Positions 8,232 to 16,364 are shown, counted from the first letter of the stretch. The stretch is DNA of 64,000 bases from Streptomyces lydicus (GCF_000717345.1 NZ_JNZA01000008.1:1-64000), one strand, 5' to 3'. Made by a program: numbers and translations. The notes: generated by a model from the sequence alone, not told the origin.

Positions 8232-9194
8232 ATGTTTGCTGCCTATGCCGCCCGCATCGACCGTGACCAGCCGCTGAACGGCCTCGAATTGGGGGAGCGC
8301 CCGGCCCCCGACGTACGCCCCGGCTGGACGACCGTCAACGTCAAGGCCGCCTCCCTCAACCACCACGACCTGTGGTCGCTGCGCGGTGTCGGCATCACCG
8401 AGGACACGCTGCCGATGATCCTCGGCTGTGACGCCGCCGGGATCGACGCGGACGGCAACGAGGTCGTCCTGCACTCGGTCATCGGCCAGACCGGCCACGG
8501 CGTCGGTCCCCGGGAGAAGCCCTCGATCCTCACCGAGCGCTATCAGGGCACCTTCGCCGAACAGGTCACCGTCCCCGCCTGGAACGTGCTGCCGAAGCCG
8601 AAGGAGCTGTCCTTCGCGGAGGCCGCCTGCCTGCCGACCGCCTGGCTGACCGCGTACCGGATGCTCTTCACCAACGGGGGCGTACGGCCGGGCGACAGCG
8701 TGCTGGTGCAGGGCGCGGGCGGCGGGGTGGCGACCGCCGCGATCGTGCTGGGTGCCGCCGCCGGCCTGCGGGTCTTCGCCACCAGCCGGGACGAGGCCAA
8801 GCGCAAGCGCGCCCTGGAACTGGGCGCGGAGGCGGTGTTCGCCACCGGGGAGCGGCTGCCCCAGCGGGTGGACGCGGTGATCGAGACCGTCGGCGCCGCC
8901 ACCTGGTCGCACTCGATCAAGTCGCTCAAGCCCGGTGGCACGCTCGTCATCTCGGGTGCCACCAGCGGCTTCACCCCCGAGAGCGGGGAGCTCAACCGGA
9001 TCTTCTTCCTGGAGCTGCGGATCGTCGGTTCGACGATGGGCACCAAGGAGGAGCTGGCCGGCCTGCTCAGCTTCTGCGCCGCCAAGGGCATCCGGCCGGT
9101 CATCGACTCGACGCTGCCGCTGGACCGGGCGCGCGAGGGCTTCGCGAAGATGGCGCAGGGCGACCTGTTCGGCAAGATCGTGCTGACGGTGTGA
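8232..9194 (+). CDS. MDR-superfamily quinone-oxidoreductase-like protein
   Basis: A 320-aa member of the zinc-type alcohol dehydrogenase superfamily. The N-terminal GroES-like part includes VKAASLNHHDLWSLRGV. The Rossmann part contains VLVQGAGGGVATAAIVLG near the middle and the NADP-preferring end ATSRDEAKRKRALELGA. The usual catalytic and structural zinc cysteines are absent, so this is better read as a quinone-oxidoreductase-type reductase than a true alcohol dehydrogenase. ATG 8232 is preferred over the in-frame ATG 8178, as the family-like sequence begins MFAAYAARID. It overlaps the next gene by 4 bases (GTGA). Confidence 0.85.
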   Translation: MFAAYAARIDRDQPLNGLELGERPAPDVRPGWTTVNVKAASLNHHDLWSLRGVGITEDTLPMILGCDAAGIDADGNEVVLHSVIGQTGHGVGPREKPSILTERYQGTFAEQVTVPAWNVLPKPKELSFAEAACLPTAWLTAYRMLFTNGGVRPGDSVLVQGAGGGVATAAIVLGAAAGLRVFATSRDEAKRKRALELGAEAVFATGERLPQRVDAVIETVGAATWSHSIKSLKPGGTLVISGATSGFTPESGELNRIFFLELRIVGSTMGTKEELAGLLSFCAAKGIRPVIDSTLPLDRAREGFAKMAQGDLFGKIVLTV

Positions 9195-9802
9195 CCGGGG
9201 AGGCGCGGATCCTGCGGGCGGCGGAGCGGTCCGCCGCCCCGTGGAGCAACGGCGGCGGCGTGACCCGCGAGGTCGCCGCCCACCCGCCGGGTGCCGGCTG
9301 GGACAGCTTCGCCTGGCGGGTCAGCCTGGCCGACGTCGGCCGGGACGGCCCGTACTCGCCGCTGCCCGGCGTCCGGCGGATCCTCACCGTCGTCGAAGGC
9401 GGCGGGCTGGAGCTGACCGTGGACGGCACGCGCCACCTCCTCGCGGACCGGTACCGCCCGTTCGCCTTCCCCGGCGGTGCCGCCACCGACTGCCGGCTGC
9501 TCGCCGGCCCGGTCGTCAACCTCAATGTGATGCTCCGGGACGGGCGGGCGGCGGCCACCGTCGAGACCGTACGGGGCACCCGGACGCTGCCGCCGCTCCG
9601 GCCTGCGGACCCGGACAGCGACGTCCCGGACGCCCTCGTGGTGGTGGCGCTCCAGGGGTCCGCCCTGCTCGCGGCGGCCGGGCGGCCGCCGGTGCGGCTG
9701 GGCCGGTTCGACGCGGCGCTGCTGTCGGGGCCGGGCACGGCGGCCGCCGAACTGCGGACCGACGGCACCGCGGCGGTCATCGCCCTCACCGCCGGCCGCT
9801 GA
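9191..9802 (+). CDS. HutD/Ves family protein
   Basis: A 203-aa cupin-like protein with the HutD/Ves signature: ILRAAERSAAPWSNGGGVTREVA at the N-terminus, then FAWRVSLADVGRDGPYSPLPGVRRILTVVEGGGLEL. HutD proteins are found near histidine-utilisation genes in some bacteria, but their biochemical role is not settled. No hut genes are present here. Its GTG start overlaps the stop of the reductase gene, so the two are likely translated from one mRNA. It ends four bases from the end of the frameshifted cupin gene on the other strand. Confidence 0.85.
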   Translation: MTGEARILRAAERSAAPWSNGGGVTREVAAHPPGAGWDSFAWRVSLADVGRDGPYSPLPGVRRILTVVEGGGLELTVDGTRHLLADRYRPFAFPGGAATDCRLLAGPVVNLNVMLRDGRAAATVETVRGTRTLPPLRPADPDSDVPDALVVVALQGSALLAAAGRPPVRLGRFDAALLSGPGTAAAELRTDGTAAVIALTAGR

Positions 9803-9806
9803 CCGG

Positions 9807-10312
9807 TCAGCCCCGCGCGGTCCCGTCCGGCTCCTCCTCGACGAAGTAGCTGTCGTGCCGGACCAGGAAGTCCGCGAACTCCTGCCCGCCGCGCCGCGCC
9901 TTCTCCGCCACCTGCTCGAAGTACTCCTCCCGGGGCGCGCCCGGCGCGAAGAGCATCAGCATCGAGGCGGGTCGCCGGTGTCGTTGTGGAAGGCGTGCAG
10001 GCCGCCCGGCGGTACGTACAGGAAGTCGCCGGCCCCGCCGGTGAGCCAGCGCTCGCCGTCGTAGAGCCGCACCGAGCCGGACAGCACGAAGAAGGACTCC
10101 GAGATCGTCCGGTGGAAGTGCGTACCGGGGCCCGGGGCATGAGGGCCCATGTCCACGCGGTACAGGCCGAAGTCGCCGCCGGTGGTGGCGTGCGTGGCCA
10201 GGTAGTGCGTGCGGTTGGCGCCCCGCACCAGCTCGGGCGGGGTGTCGGCGGGGCGGAACGCGGCGGAGACCGCACCGTTGTCGCCGAGGTAGCGGGGCTC
10301 GGGGTAGGACAT
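9807..10312 (-). pseudogene. Cupin-domain protein interrupted by a frameshift
   Basis: Starts at ATG 10312 with AAGGAG upstream and encodes a clear cupin: MSYPEPRYLGDNGAV ..., metal-type motif GPGTHFHRTISESFFVLSG, and second motif PPGGLHAFHND. After about residue 115 the frame hits a stop, but the next frame continues with plausible family sequence (LMLFAPGAPREEYFEQV, then FADFLVRHDSYFVEE) to a stop at 9807. The full interval is 506 bp, one base short of a multiple of three. One missing base near 9965-9970 explains it. Either the gene is recently broken or the sequence has an error there. Intact, it would be a 168-aa protein following the ABM-domain gene by 1 bp. Confidence 0.75.
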
Positions 10313-10313
10313 G

Positions 10314-11075
10314 TCAGGCTCCTTGCGGGGGTGCGATGTTGAGCAGGCTTCCGTAGAGGTGGTACCGCGGAACCGCCGGCAGATCCGGGTGGGCGGCCGC
10401 TTCGCGGTCCGGCGGCGCCGCGCCCGCCGGGTCGAGCGCGGGGGCGGGGGCCACGCCCGCCAGGCCGGCGAGGGCCGCGTCCAGCCGCGCCGCGTGGCCC
10501 TGACCGGCGGAGGCGTGCCACGCCGCGTCGTCGGTCCACTCCGTGTACCGGAGCACCCGCCGGCCGTCCCGGCTGAGGTGGAGGTGGAGGTGGACGCCGA
10601 GCAGGCCCGGCACCCGTTCCTCGCGCAGCACCGCGACGACGGTGTCGGCGACGGCCCGCTGGGCGGCCGGGCCGTCCGTGGAGTGGGCCGGGGTGACCAG
10701 GAGCCCGGGGCGAAGCCCGGCGTTCTCCGCCGGCACATGGCTGCGGTACCACCGGTAGCGCACCGGGCCGGGCCGCCGGATGCCGGCGAGGGCCCGGTCG
10801 ATCCGGCGGACGACGGCGGGGCGTCCGGTGCGGACCCACTCCCGGTGGTCGTCGTCGCTGGTCCACTGCGCGTAGTTGAGGACGTGGCTGCCGTCGGTGC
10901 TCAGGAAGGCGGTGAGCGAGAGCATCGCGTCCGGGCGCTGCCGGTGCTCCCATTCGGCGAGGACGGACGCGGCCGCCGGCGCCTGGAGACCGGGGGCCGG
11001 CACGAGCCAGGGGCTGACGAGGACCGTCGCGGCGTCCGGGCGGCGGACGTCGGGGAAGTCGGTGGACAGCGGCAT
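10314..11075 (-). CDS. Tandem ABM-domain (antibiotic biosynthesis monooxygenase fold) protein
   Basis: A 253-aa protein with two copies of a dimeric alpha-beta barrel-like segment. The first, around residues 20-115, contains LTAFLSTDGSHVLNYAQWTSDDDHREW. The second, around 125-215, contains VHLHLHLSRDGRRVLRYTEWTDDAAWHA. This is the ABM-domain pattern, here duplicated in one chain so that a single polypeptide could form the usual dimer. Such proteins act on small aromatic or polyketide substrates, or have no assigned reaction. It is followed by the broken cupin gene one base downstream, so the pair probably forms an operon. Confidence 0.8.
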   Translation of the reverse strand: MPLSTDFPDVRRPDAATVLVSPWLVPAPGLQAPAAASVLAEWEHRQRPDAMLSLTAFLSTDGSHVLNYAQWTSDDDHREWVRTGRPAVVRRIDRALAGIRRPGPVRYRWYRSHVPAENAGLRPGLLVTPAHSTDGPAAQRAVADTVVAVLREERVPGLLGVHLHLHLSRDGRRVLRYTEWTDDAAWHASAGQGHAARLDAALAGLAGVAPAPALDPAGAAPPDREAAAHPDLPAVPRYHLYGSLLNIAPPQGA

Positions 11076-11174
11076 CAGCGGCTCCGTTCTGCGCCGTTCG
11101 GCGGGTGGTGATCAGGAGCCTGCTTCCTCAACCGCGCTTGAGGTCAAGGGGGTCGGTCTTCGCACCGCAGGAGA

Positions 11175-11219
11175 TGTCAACGATGGTTGACGAGTGGGAT
11201 GTGTCAACGTACATTGACA
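11175..11219. promoter_or_regulatory. Two palindromes overlapping the promoter of the HTH / Clp-N operon
   Basis: The first element, GTCAAC-4-GTTGAC (11176-11191), is a perfect inverted repeat. The second, TGTCAA-6-TTGACA (11202-11219), is an 18-bp palindrome with one mismatched inner pair. They share the half-site TGTCAA and begin 27 bp apart. Within them, TTGACG (11187-11192) and TACATT (11210-11215) are spaced by 17 bp as -35 and -10 boxes. The repeats thus cover the promoter, which fits repression, most simply by the HTH protein encoded immediately downstream. Confidence 0.65.
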
Positions 11220-11221
11220 GG

Positions 11222-11431
11222 ATGACCGAAGCGACGGATCTCGCCGAACGGGCGGGTGATCAGGACCCCAGGGTCGGACTGCGGGCGGTGGCCGCGCTCC
11301 GGCGGCTGCTGGAGCAGCTCGAAGCCGTACAGGTGCGCAGTGCGCGGGCCAAGGGCTGGTCGTGGCAGGAGATCGCGGCGGAGCTCGGGGTCAGCAGGCA
11401 AGCGGTGCACAAGAAGCACGGGAGGCGCTGA
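11222..11431 (+). CDS. Small helix-turn-helix DNA-binding protein, probable leaderless mRNA
   Basis: A 69-aa protein beginning MTEATDLAERAGD. It has a helical body (RAVAALRRLLEQLEAVQVRSARAKG) and a C-terminal helix-turn-helix WSWQEIAAELGVSRQAVHKKHG. The start at 11222 is favoured because the -10 box TACATT ends 6 bases before it, so transcription would begin at or next to the ATG and the mRNA would lack a leader. Upstream in-frame starts (11105, 11182) would run through the promoter palindromes. The stop overlaps the ATG of the Clp-N gene by one base, so the two are co-translated. Probable autoregulator and regulator of the operon. Confidence 0.8.
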   Translation: MTEATDLAERAGDQDPRVGLRAVAALRRLLEQLEAVQVRSARAKGWSWQEIAAELGVSRQAVHKKHGRR

Positions 11432-11994
11432 TGTTCGAGAAGTTCACGGCGGACGCGCGCGCGGTGGTGCGCGGAGCGGCCGAACAGGCGGAGCGTACGG
11501 GCAGCGGCACGGTCGGCGAACCGGAGCTGCTGCTGGCGTTGCTGGACCGTACGGCATCACCGGCCGCGACGGCGCTCGGCGCACTCGGTGTCCGGGAGCG
11601 GCGCGCGTCCGTGGCCCGGGCGCTGGCGGCGGTGCGCCGGCGCGGCGGGATCACGGCGCAGGACGCGGCGGCGCTGGCCGGGCTCGGCATCGACGTCGAC
11701 GAGATCGTGGCCCGGGTGGAACGGGCGCACGGGGTGGGCGCGTTGGCCGCCGGCGGCCCCGCCGGGCGCCGCGGGCGGGCACGCCGGCCGTTCACCGCGG
11801 AGGCGAAGGCGGTCCTGGAGCGCGCGCTGCGCATCGCGGTCGGCCGCGGCGAACGGCACCTCGGCGACGAGCATCTGCTGATGGCCCTCACGGCGCGGCC
11901 GGGGCCGGCCGCCGCGGTGCTCGCCGATCACGGGGTGACGTACGCCGAGGTGCTGCGGGTGCTGGGGGAGGGCAGTCGGCGGCGCGCGAGCTGA
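11431..11994 (+). CDS. Clp N-terminal (Clp_N) repeat protein
   Basis: A 187-aa protein with two Clp_N repeats and no ATPase domain. Repeat 1 is about residues 1-75 (MFEKFTADARAVVRGAAEQAE ... GEPELLLALLD) and repeat 2 about 110-185 (RPFTAEAKAVLERALRIAVGRGERHLGDEHLLMALTA). In ClpA/ClpC this domain binds adaptors and substrates. A free version may act as an adaptor or decoy for a Clp machine, but this is inference. A GGAGG-like site (ACGGGAGGCGCTG) precedes the ATG, and the gene overlaps the HTH gene by one base. Confidence 0.88.
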   Translation: MFEKFTADARAVVRGAAEQAERTGSGTVGEPELLLALLDRTASPAATALGALGVRERRASVARALAAVRRRGGITAQDAAALAGLGIDVDEIVARVERAHGVGALAAGGPAGRRGRARRPFTAEAKAVLERALRIAVGRGERHLGDEHLLMALTARPGPAAAVLADHGVTYAEVLRVLGEGSRRRAS

Positions 11995-12098
11995 CCGGCG
12001 CGGAATATTCGGTCGAGCGCGCGTGGACCGGTCGCCTATCGTGACGCGGCCGGCGGCCCACGGGGGGCCGCCGGCGCACACGAGGAAGAGAGCACCAG

Positions 12099-13241
12099 GT
12101 GTCACACCACGGAGCGGCCGACGAGGGCTTCGGTCCCGTCGCGGACGCGTTCGCCCGCAACTTCAACGAGGGGGCCGAACTCGGCGCCGCCGTCACCGTG
12201 TTCGTGGGCGGCCGCAAGGTCGTGGACCTGTGGGGCGGCATCGCCGACGGCCGCACCGGGCGGGCCTGGGAGGAGGACACCGTCCTTCCGGTGATGTCCT
12301 GCGCCAAGGCCGTCGTGAGCGTCTGCGCCCATCTGCTCGCCCAGCAGGGGCAGTTGGACCTCGACGCGCCGGTGGCCGCCTACTGGCCGGAGTTCGCGCG
12401 GCACGGCAAGGAGCGGATCACGACCCGGATGGTGCTCGACCACACCGCCGGCATCCCGCTCGCCGAGCAGCACCTGACCTTCGAGGAGGTCACCGCCTGG
12501 ACGCCGGTGATCCGCGCCCTGGAGGAGCAGCGCCCGCTGTGGGAGCCCGGCACCGCGTACGAGTACCACGCGCATGCCTTCGGCTTCGTCGTCGGCGAGG
12601 TGATCCGGCGCCTCACCGGCCTCACCCCCGGGGCCTGGTTCCGCAAGGCCGTCGCCGACGACCTGGGGCTGCGTACCTGGATCGGGCTGCCGCCCGAGGA
12701 ACTGCCCGGCATGGCCCGGCTCGCCGAGGCCGCGGGCCGGCCGGCGCTGCCGGACGCCGACACGCTGCCCATGCGGTCCCTGACGATGAACGGTGTGCTG
12801 CCCTTCCCCGGCCTCGACGACCCGCACGGCTACAACGGGCCCGCCCTGCTGACCGCCGAGATCCCCGGCGCCGGCGCGGTCTCGTCGGCGCGCGGGCTGG
12901 CCACGCTGTACGCGGCGGCCGCCACCGGCGTGGCCGGCGCACCGCGGCTGCTCTCGGCGGACACCCTCAGCGACGCGGTCCGGCCGCGCTCGGGCGGGGC
13001 GTCCTGGTCGGGGCTGCCGGACTTCGGCGCGCGCTACGGCACCGGCTTCCTCCTCGACTCGCCGTTCCGCCGGCTGCTGGGCCCGCGCTCCTTCGCCAGC
13101 AGTGGGGCGGGCGGCCAGTTCGCCTTCGGCGACGACGCGTTCGGGGTGGGCTTCGCCTACACCGCGAACCTGATGGGCGGCAGCGGCGACCGGCGCGCGG
13201 AGCGGCTCATCGGGGCGCTGCGGGAGTGCGTGGCGTCCTGA
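12099..13241 (+). CDS. Serine hydrolase, class C beta-lactamase / EstB-type esterase
   Basis: A 380-aa penicillin-recognising-fold protein. The nucleophile motif SxxK is S67-C-A-K70 in LPVMSCAKAVVSV. A tyrosine in TAYEYHAHAFGF is the likely second catalytic residue. The protein has no signal peptide, so it probably acts in the cytoplasm as an esterase or amidase rather than a secreted beta-lactamase. The start is GTG 12099, with a weak upstream GAAGAGAG. It stands alone between the Clp-N gene and the convergent PadR gene. The substrate is unknown. Confidence 0.88.
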   Translation: MSHHGAADEGFGPVADAFARNFNEGAELGAAVTVFVGGRKVVDLWGGIADGRTGRAWEEDTVLPVMSCAKAVVSVCAHLLAQQGQLDLDAPVAAYWPEFARHGKERITTRMVLDHTAGIPLAEQHLTFEEVTAWTPVIRALEEQRPLWEPGTAYEYHAHAFGFVVGEVIRRLTGLTPGAWFRKAVADDLGLRTWIGLPPEELPGMARLAEAAGRPALPDADTLPMRSLTMNGVLPFPGLDDPHGYNGPALLTAEIPGAGAVSSARGLATLYAAAATGVAGAPRLLSADTLSDAVRPRSGGASWSGLPDFGARYGTGFLLDSPFRRLLGPRSFASSGAGGQFAFGDDAFGVGFAYTANLMGGSGDRRAERLIGALRECVAS

Positions 13242-13298
13242 GGCCGGGCCGGGGCTGACCACCCGGGGTGACCGCCCCGGCCGCCGGGCGCCGGCCCG

Positions 13299-14456
13299 CT
13301 ACCCGTCGCTGTCGGTGTCCGCGGCCGAGGCGTACCGCTCCGGCTCGCGCAGCAGCGCGCCGATGTGGGCGGCGGCCGTGGACAGCCGGCGGCGGGACTC
13401 CTTGAGCTGCTCGGCGGTGACACCGTGGTCGCGGGCCGCGTCCCGCAGATCGTCGCGGAAGCGGTCCAGCAGCCGGTCGAAGTCGCGGGCCGGGTCGCCG
13501 CTGGCCGGTTCGCCGGCCCACGCCGGGGCGGGCGGGGCGGCGGCCGGCGGGCCCGCTGCGGACGTCTCCTCCGCCGGGTCGACGCGCTCGACGGTCACCC
13601 GGGCCGTCCCGTTGCCGCCGCCGTCGGCGCCCTCCGCGGCCCGGCCCTCGCCGGGACGACGGTCGCCGGTGAAGCGGCCGACCTCGCGGGAGACCTCGGC
13701 CAGCGCCTCGCGCACCGCGCCCGACCAGTCGCCGGTCCGCACCGCCCCCTGCGCCTGTTCCTGCACGCGGCGGATGACCTGCTGGACCTCCTCGCGGGCG
13801 AACACCTGGGCGTCCCTGGCCTGCTTACGGGCCCGCTGGGCGTCCTGCCTGGCCCGCTTGCTCTCCTCCTTGGCCCGCCGCGCCTGTTCCTTCCACTCGT
13901 CCTTGGCGCGCCGGAACTCCTCCTTCGCCTGTCGCCAGGCGTCCTTGTCGCCGAAGGCGGCGTCGAGGTGGTCCGAGGCTTCCGGGAACGGCCGGCCGCC
14001 GCCCTCGTCGCCGGCTGCCTGCTTCTCCGCGCCCGCGCGCCCGGCCCCGGTGGCAGCCCGCTTGCCCTCGCGGGCCTGCTTGGCGGCCTCCCGGATCTCC
14101 CGGCGCAGGTCGCGGGCGGAGCCGCTGACGTCGGCGCGGATGTCGGAGGCGAGCGAGGCGACCGACTCCCTGATCTCCAGTTCCAGTTCGGCCAGCTCAC
14201 CGCCGCGGTCGGCGAGTTCGGCCCGGCCGGCGTCGGTGATCGAGTAGACCTTGCGGCCACCCTCGGTCGCGTGGGTGACCAGCCCCTCGGCCTCCAGCTT
14301 GGCCAGCCGCGGGTAGACCGTGCCGGCGGAGGGGGCGTACAGGCCCTGGAAGCGCTCTTCCAGGAGCCGGATGATTTCGTAGCCGTGCCGCGGGGCCTCG
14401 TCGAGCAGCTTGAGGAGGTACAGGCGCAGACGGCCGTGGGCGAAGACGGGGGGCAT
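13299..14456 (-). CDS. PadR-family regulator with long coiled C-terminal extension
   Basis: A 385-aa protein. Residues 1-75 are a PadR-type winged helix (RLRLYLLKLLDEAPRHGYEIIRLLEERFQG ... GTVYPRLAKLEAEGLV), followed by a helical effector region. Residues about 190-270 are an Arg/Lys/Glu/Ala-rich stretch (KEEFRRAKDEWKEQARRAKEES ...) that should form long helices or a coiled coil. A Pro/Ala linker and a last helical segment end the chain. Such an extension is far beyond the usual PadR length and is seen in Streptomyces PadR proteins paired with DUF4097 proteins. It follows the DUF4097 gene by 2 bp, so the pair is one operon and probably autoregulated through the site at 15414-15446. Confidence 0.88.
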   Translation of the reverse strand: MPPVFAHGRLRLYLLKLLDEAPRHGYEIIRLLEERFQGLYAPSAGTVYPRLAKLEAEGLVTHATEGGRKVYSITDAGRAELADRGGELAELELEIRESVASLASDIRADVSGSARDLRREIREAAKQAREGKRAATGAGRAGAEKQAAGDEGGGRPFPEASDHLDAAFGDKDAWRQAKEEFRRAKDEWKEQARRAKEESKRARQDAQRARKQARDAQVFAREEVQQVIRRVQEQAQGAVRTGDWSGAVREALAEVSREVGRFTGDRRPGEGRAAEGADGGGNGTARVTVERVDPAEETSAAGPPAAAPPAPAWAGEPASGDPARDFDRLLDRFRDDLRDAARDHGVTAEQLKESRRRLSTAAAHIGALLREPERYASAADTDSDG

Positions 14457-14458
14457 GC

Positions 14459-15379
14459 TCAGAGCACCTTCTTCCCGGCGGGCGGGGCGGTCGGGGAGTC
14501 CTCGTGCGGACCGGTGCCGGCGCCGTCCGGCCCGCTGTGGCCGTCCTCGCGGGCGGGCCGGCGCAGCAGGGCCAGGCCGCCGGAGACGGTGGTGGCCTTG
14601 AGGGTGCCGCTGCCCGCGCCCAGCGAGCCGGTGATCTTCTTCGCGCCCCACTGGCCGCTGACCCGGAGGGCGTCGAAGGCGTTGGCGACCGTGCCGGTCG
14701 TGGTGTCCGCCTCCACCCGGGCGTTCGCCGGGTCGGGCAGCCGGATGGCGATCTCCCCGGAGACCGACGTCAGATTGATGTCGGCGGCGTGAGCGAGGTC
14801 CAGGTCGAGGACCATGTCGCCGCTGACGGAGTCGGCGTGCACCGCGCCGCCCGCGCCGTCGATGACCGTCAGGTCGCCGGAGACGGAGGTGAAGCGCAGG
14901 TCGCCGGTGAGTGCCTGCGCCTCGACGTTTCCCGACACCGTCTCGGCGCGCACCGCGCCGGTCAGCCCGACCAGCGTGCTGTCGCCGGTGACGCCGCGGA
15001 CGTCGGTGTCGCCGGAGATGCCGGAGACCACCGCGGTGGCGCCGACCACGCCGACCTCCACGCGGGTGCCGGCCGGCACCGTCACCGAGACCACCGCGCT
15101 GCGGTTCCAGCCCCGGCGGTCGAGGAACTTCAGGAAGCCGCGCCAGGGAAGGTCCTCGTACGCGACCGACAGGACGCCGCCGTCGCACGACACGGTCAGC
15201 GGCGGCCCGTGCAGCTCGCTGATCTCCAGGCGGGCCGGGCCGCCGTCCGAGGTGCCGACGACATTGACCGTGCCGCCGTACAGGCGCACGTTGAGCGCAT
15301 CGACGGGCTCGGCGATCTCCAGTGTGCGTGGCTCGGTCACCTGTACGGGATTCTGCGACCACTCGGTCCGGGCTGACAT
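14459..15379 (-). CDS. DUF4097 family beta-strand repeat protein
   Basis: A 306-aa protein made of repeated short beta-strand units, such as VRGVTGDSTLVGLTGAVRAETVSGNVEAQALTGDLRFTSVSGDL, which should form a right-handed beta-solenoid. DUF4097 proteins are widespread partners of PadR or LiaF-type stress regulators, with unknown biochemical function. There is no signal peptide. ATG 15379 has GGAGGCCAGGA immediately upstream and is preferred over an in-frame ATG 36 bases earlier, which lies within the operator region. It is the first gene of the operon with the PadR gene. Confidence 0.88.
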   Translation of the reverse strand: MSARTEWSQNPVQVTEPRTLEIAEPVDALNVRLYGGTVNVVGTSDGGPARLEISELHGPPLTVSCDGGVLSVAYEDLPWRGFLKFLDRRGWNRSAVVSVTVPAGTRVEVGVVGATAVVSGISGDTDVRGVTGDSTLVGLTGAVRAETVSGNVEAQALTGDLRFTSVSGDLTVIDGAGGAVHADSVSGDMVLDLDLAHAADINLTSVSGEIAIRLPDPANARVEADTTTGTVANAFDALRVSGQWGAKKITGSLGAGSGTLKATTVSGGLALLRRPAREDGHSGPDGAGTGPHEDSPTAPPAGKKVL

Positions 15380-15413
15380 TCCTGGCCTCCCCTGGATAGC
15401 CGTGCAACGCAAC

Positions 15414-15446
15414 ATATCGCGTTCTCAATGAACACGATATATCGCG
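15414..15446. promoter_or_regulatory. Probable PadR operator upstream of DUF4097-padR
   Basis: ATATCGCG occurs twice as a direct repeat (15414-15421 and 15439-15446), and the second copy overlaps the palindrome CGATATATCG (15435-15444). This very AT-rich element in high-GC DNA lies 35-67 bases upstream of the DUF4097 start. Its symmetry and place fit binding by the co-encoded PadR protein. Confidence 0.55.
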
Positions 15447-15603
15447 GATTGCGGAAGTCAAGCGGCCCCGACCCCGAGCCGACCCCCGTTCCGTGGGGTG
15501 GCACCCCTAGGGGTGGGCCCCCACGGAAGCGTCGCTGACCAGGGCGTTCCGCCGCCCCGGCAGGCTCCTGCCGGCCGCTGGCCGGCTGCTCGTCCTCGCC
15601 CGG

Positions 15604-15786
15604 CTACTCGTCCTCGTCGTCATCGTCCAGGCGCGCCAGCCAGGTCGCCAGCCGCTCCACCGGCACCTCGAAGTCCGGGTTCAGATCGACGAAGGTCCGC
15701 AGCTGGTCGGCCACCCAGCCGAGGGTGACCTCCTCCTCGCCGCGCCGGTTCTCCAGCTCCTCGATGCCACGGTCAGTGAAATACAC
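15604..15786 (-). CDS. DUF6104 family small protein
   Basis: A 60-aa acidic protein beginning (M)YFTDRGIEELENRRGEEEV and ending in an Asp/Glu run. Its body, VADQLRTFVDLNPDFEVPVERLATWLARLDD, matches the small actinobacterial family DUF6104 as I remember it. GTG 15786 was chosen because GGTGGAGAG lies seven bases upstream and family members start at this residue. Longer in-frame starts at 15807 and 15888 exist. No function is known. Confidence 0.8.
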   Translation of the reverse strand: MYFTDRGIEELENRRGEEEVTLGWVADQLRTFVDLNPDFEVPVERLATWLARLDDDDEDE

Positions 15787-15896
15787 GCGCTCTCCACCAG
15801 GGGTCATGGGACATTCCCGGCCAGGATAGGCAGGCCCACGGACCTCTCGCGCCACAGGCGGCCGCGGGCTAGCCTGATCACCTGTCAACGGCCCTG

Positions 15897-15924
15897 CGGC
15901 AATGGGGGAATGGCCGAATTGCCG
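15897..15924. promoter_or_regulatory. Inverted repeat before the VMAP-type locus
   Basis: The arms CGGCAAT (15897-15903) and ATTGCCG (15918-15924) are perfect complements, 14 bases apart, and end 23 bases upstream of the first gene of the trypsin/VMAP locus. They could be an operator or a 5' leader hairpin near the ribosome-binding site. No regulator gene is adjacent that would identify the ligand. Confidence 0.4.
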
Positions 15925-15947
15925 TTCAGGGGGAGCAGGAGGCCGTG

Positions 15948-16364
15948 ATGCACGAGCGCGCGCAGCGCATCGAAATGCCCGACGGTACGGAGGTCTGGGC
16001 CCGGGTCTCCCGGCTCGACGCCCCGGGTCTCGCCGGGCCCGACGGGAGCGCGGACGACTTCGAGGACGTGGGCGCCTGGGACGCGCTCGGCGCCCGGGTC
16101 GAGGGGCTCCGCGAGGTGATCGGCGGGGTCGCGAGCAGTGTCCGCCAGGCCGCCGCGCGGGTCGCGCCGGACGAGACCAGCGTGACCTTCGGCGTGGAGC
16201 TGTCGGCCAAGCCCGGCAAGGCCGTGGCCCTGCTCGCGGACGGCGAGGCCAAGGCCAATCTGTCCGTCACGCTCACCTGGCGCCGGGACGGCGGGGCGCC
16301 CGCACCCGAGGAGCACCGGGCGCCACCGCCCGGAGTCCGGGAGCCGGACGACGCGGGCCGCTGA
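15948..16364 (+). CDS. Trypsin-co-occurring domain protein (Trypco1, CU044_2847 type)
   Basis: A 138-aa protein with one small domain: RIEMPDGTEVWARVSRLD, then a helical stretch LREVIGGVASSVRQAAARVAPDETSVTFGVELSAKPGKAVALLADGEAKANLSVTLTW. This is the Trypco1/CU044_2847 pattern, found next to trypsin-like effectors in NTP-dependent conflict systems. Family knowledge suggests an accessory or scaffold role for the protease. ATG 15948 has AGGAGG five bases upstream; GTG 15945 is an alternative start. Its stop overlaps the ATG of the protease gene by one base (TGATG), so they are translationally coupled. Confidence 0.85.
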   Translation: MHERAQRIEMPDGTEVWARVSRLDAPGLAGPDGSADDFEDVGAWDALGARVEGLREVIGGVASSVRQAAARVAPDETSVTFGVELSAKPGKAVALLADGEAKANLSVTLTWRRDGGAPAPEEHRAPPPGVREPDDAGR

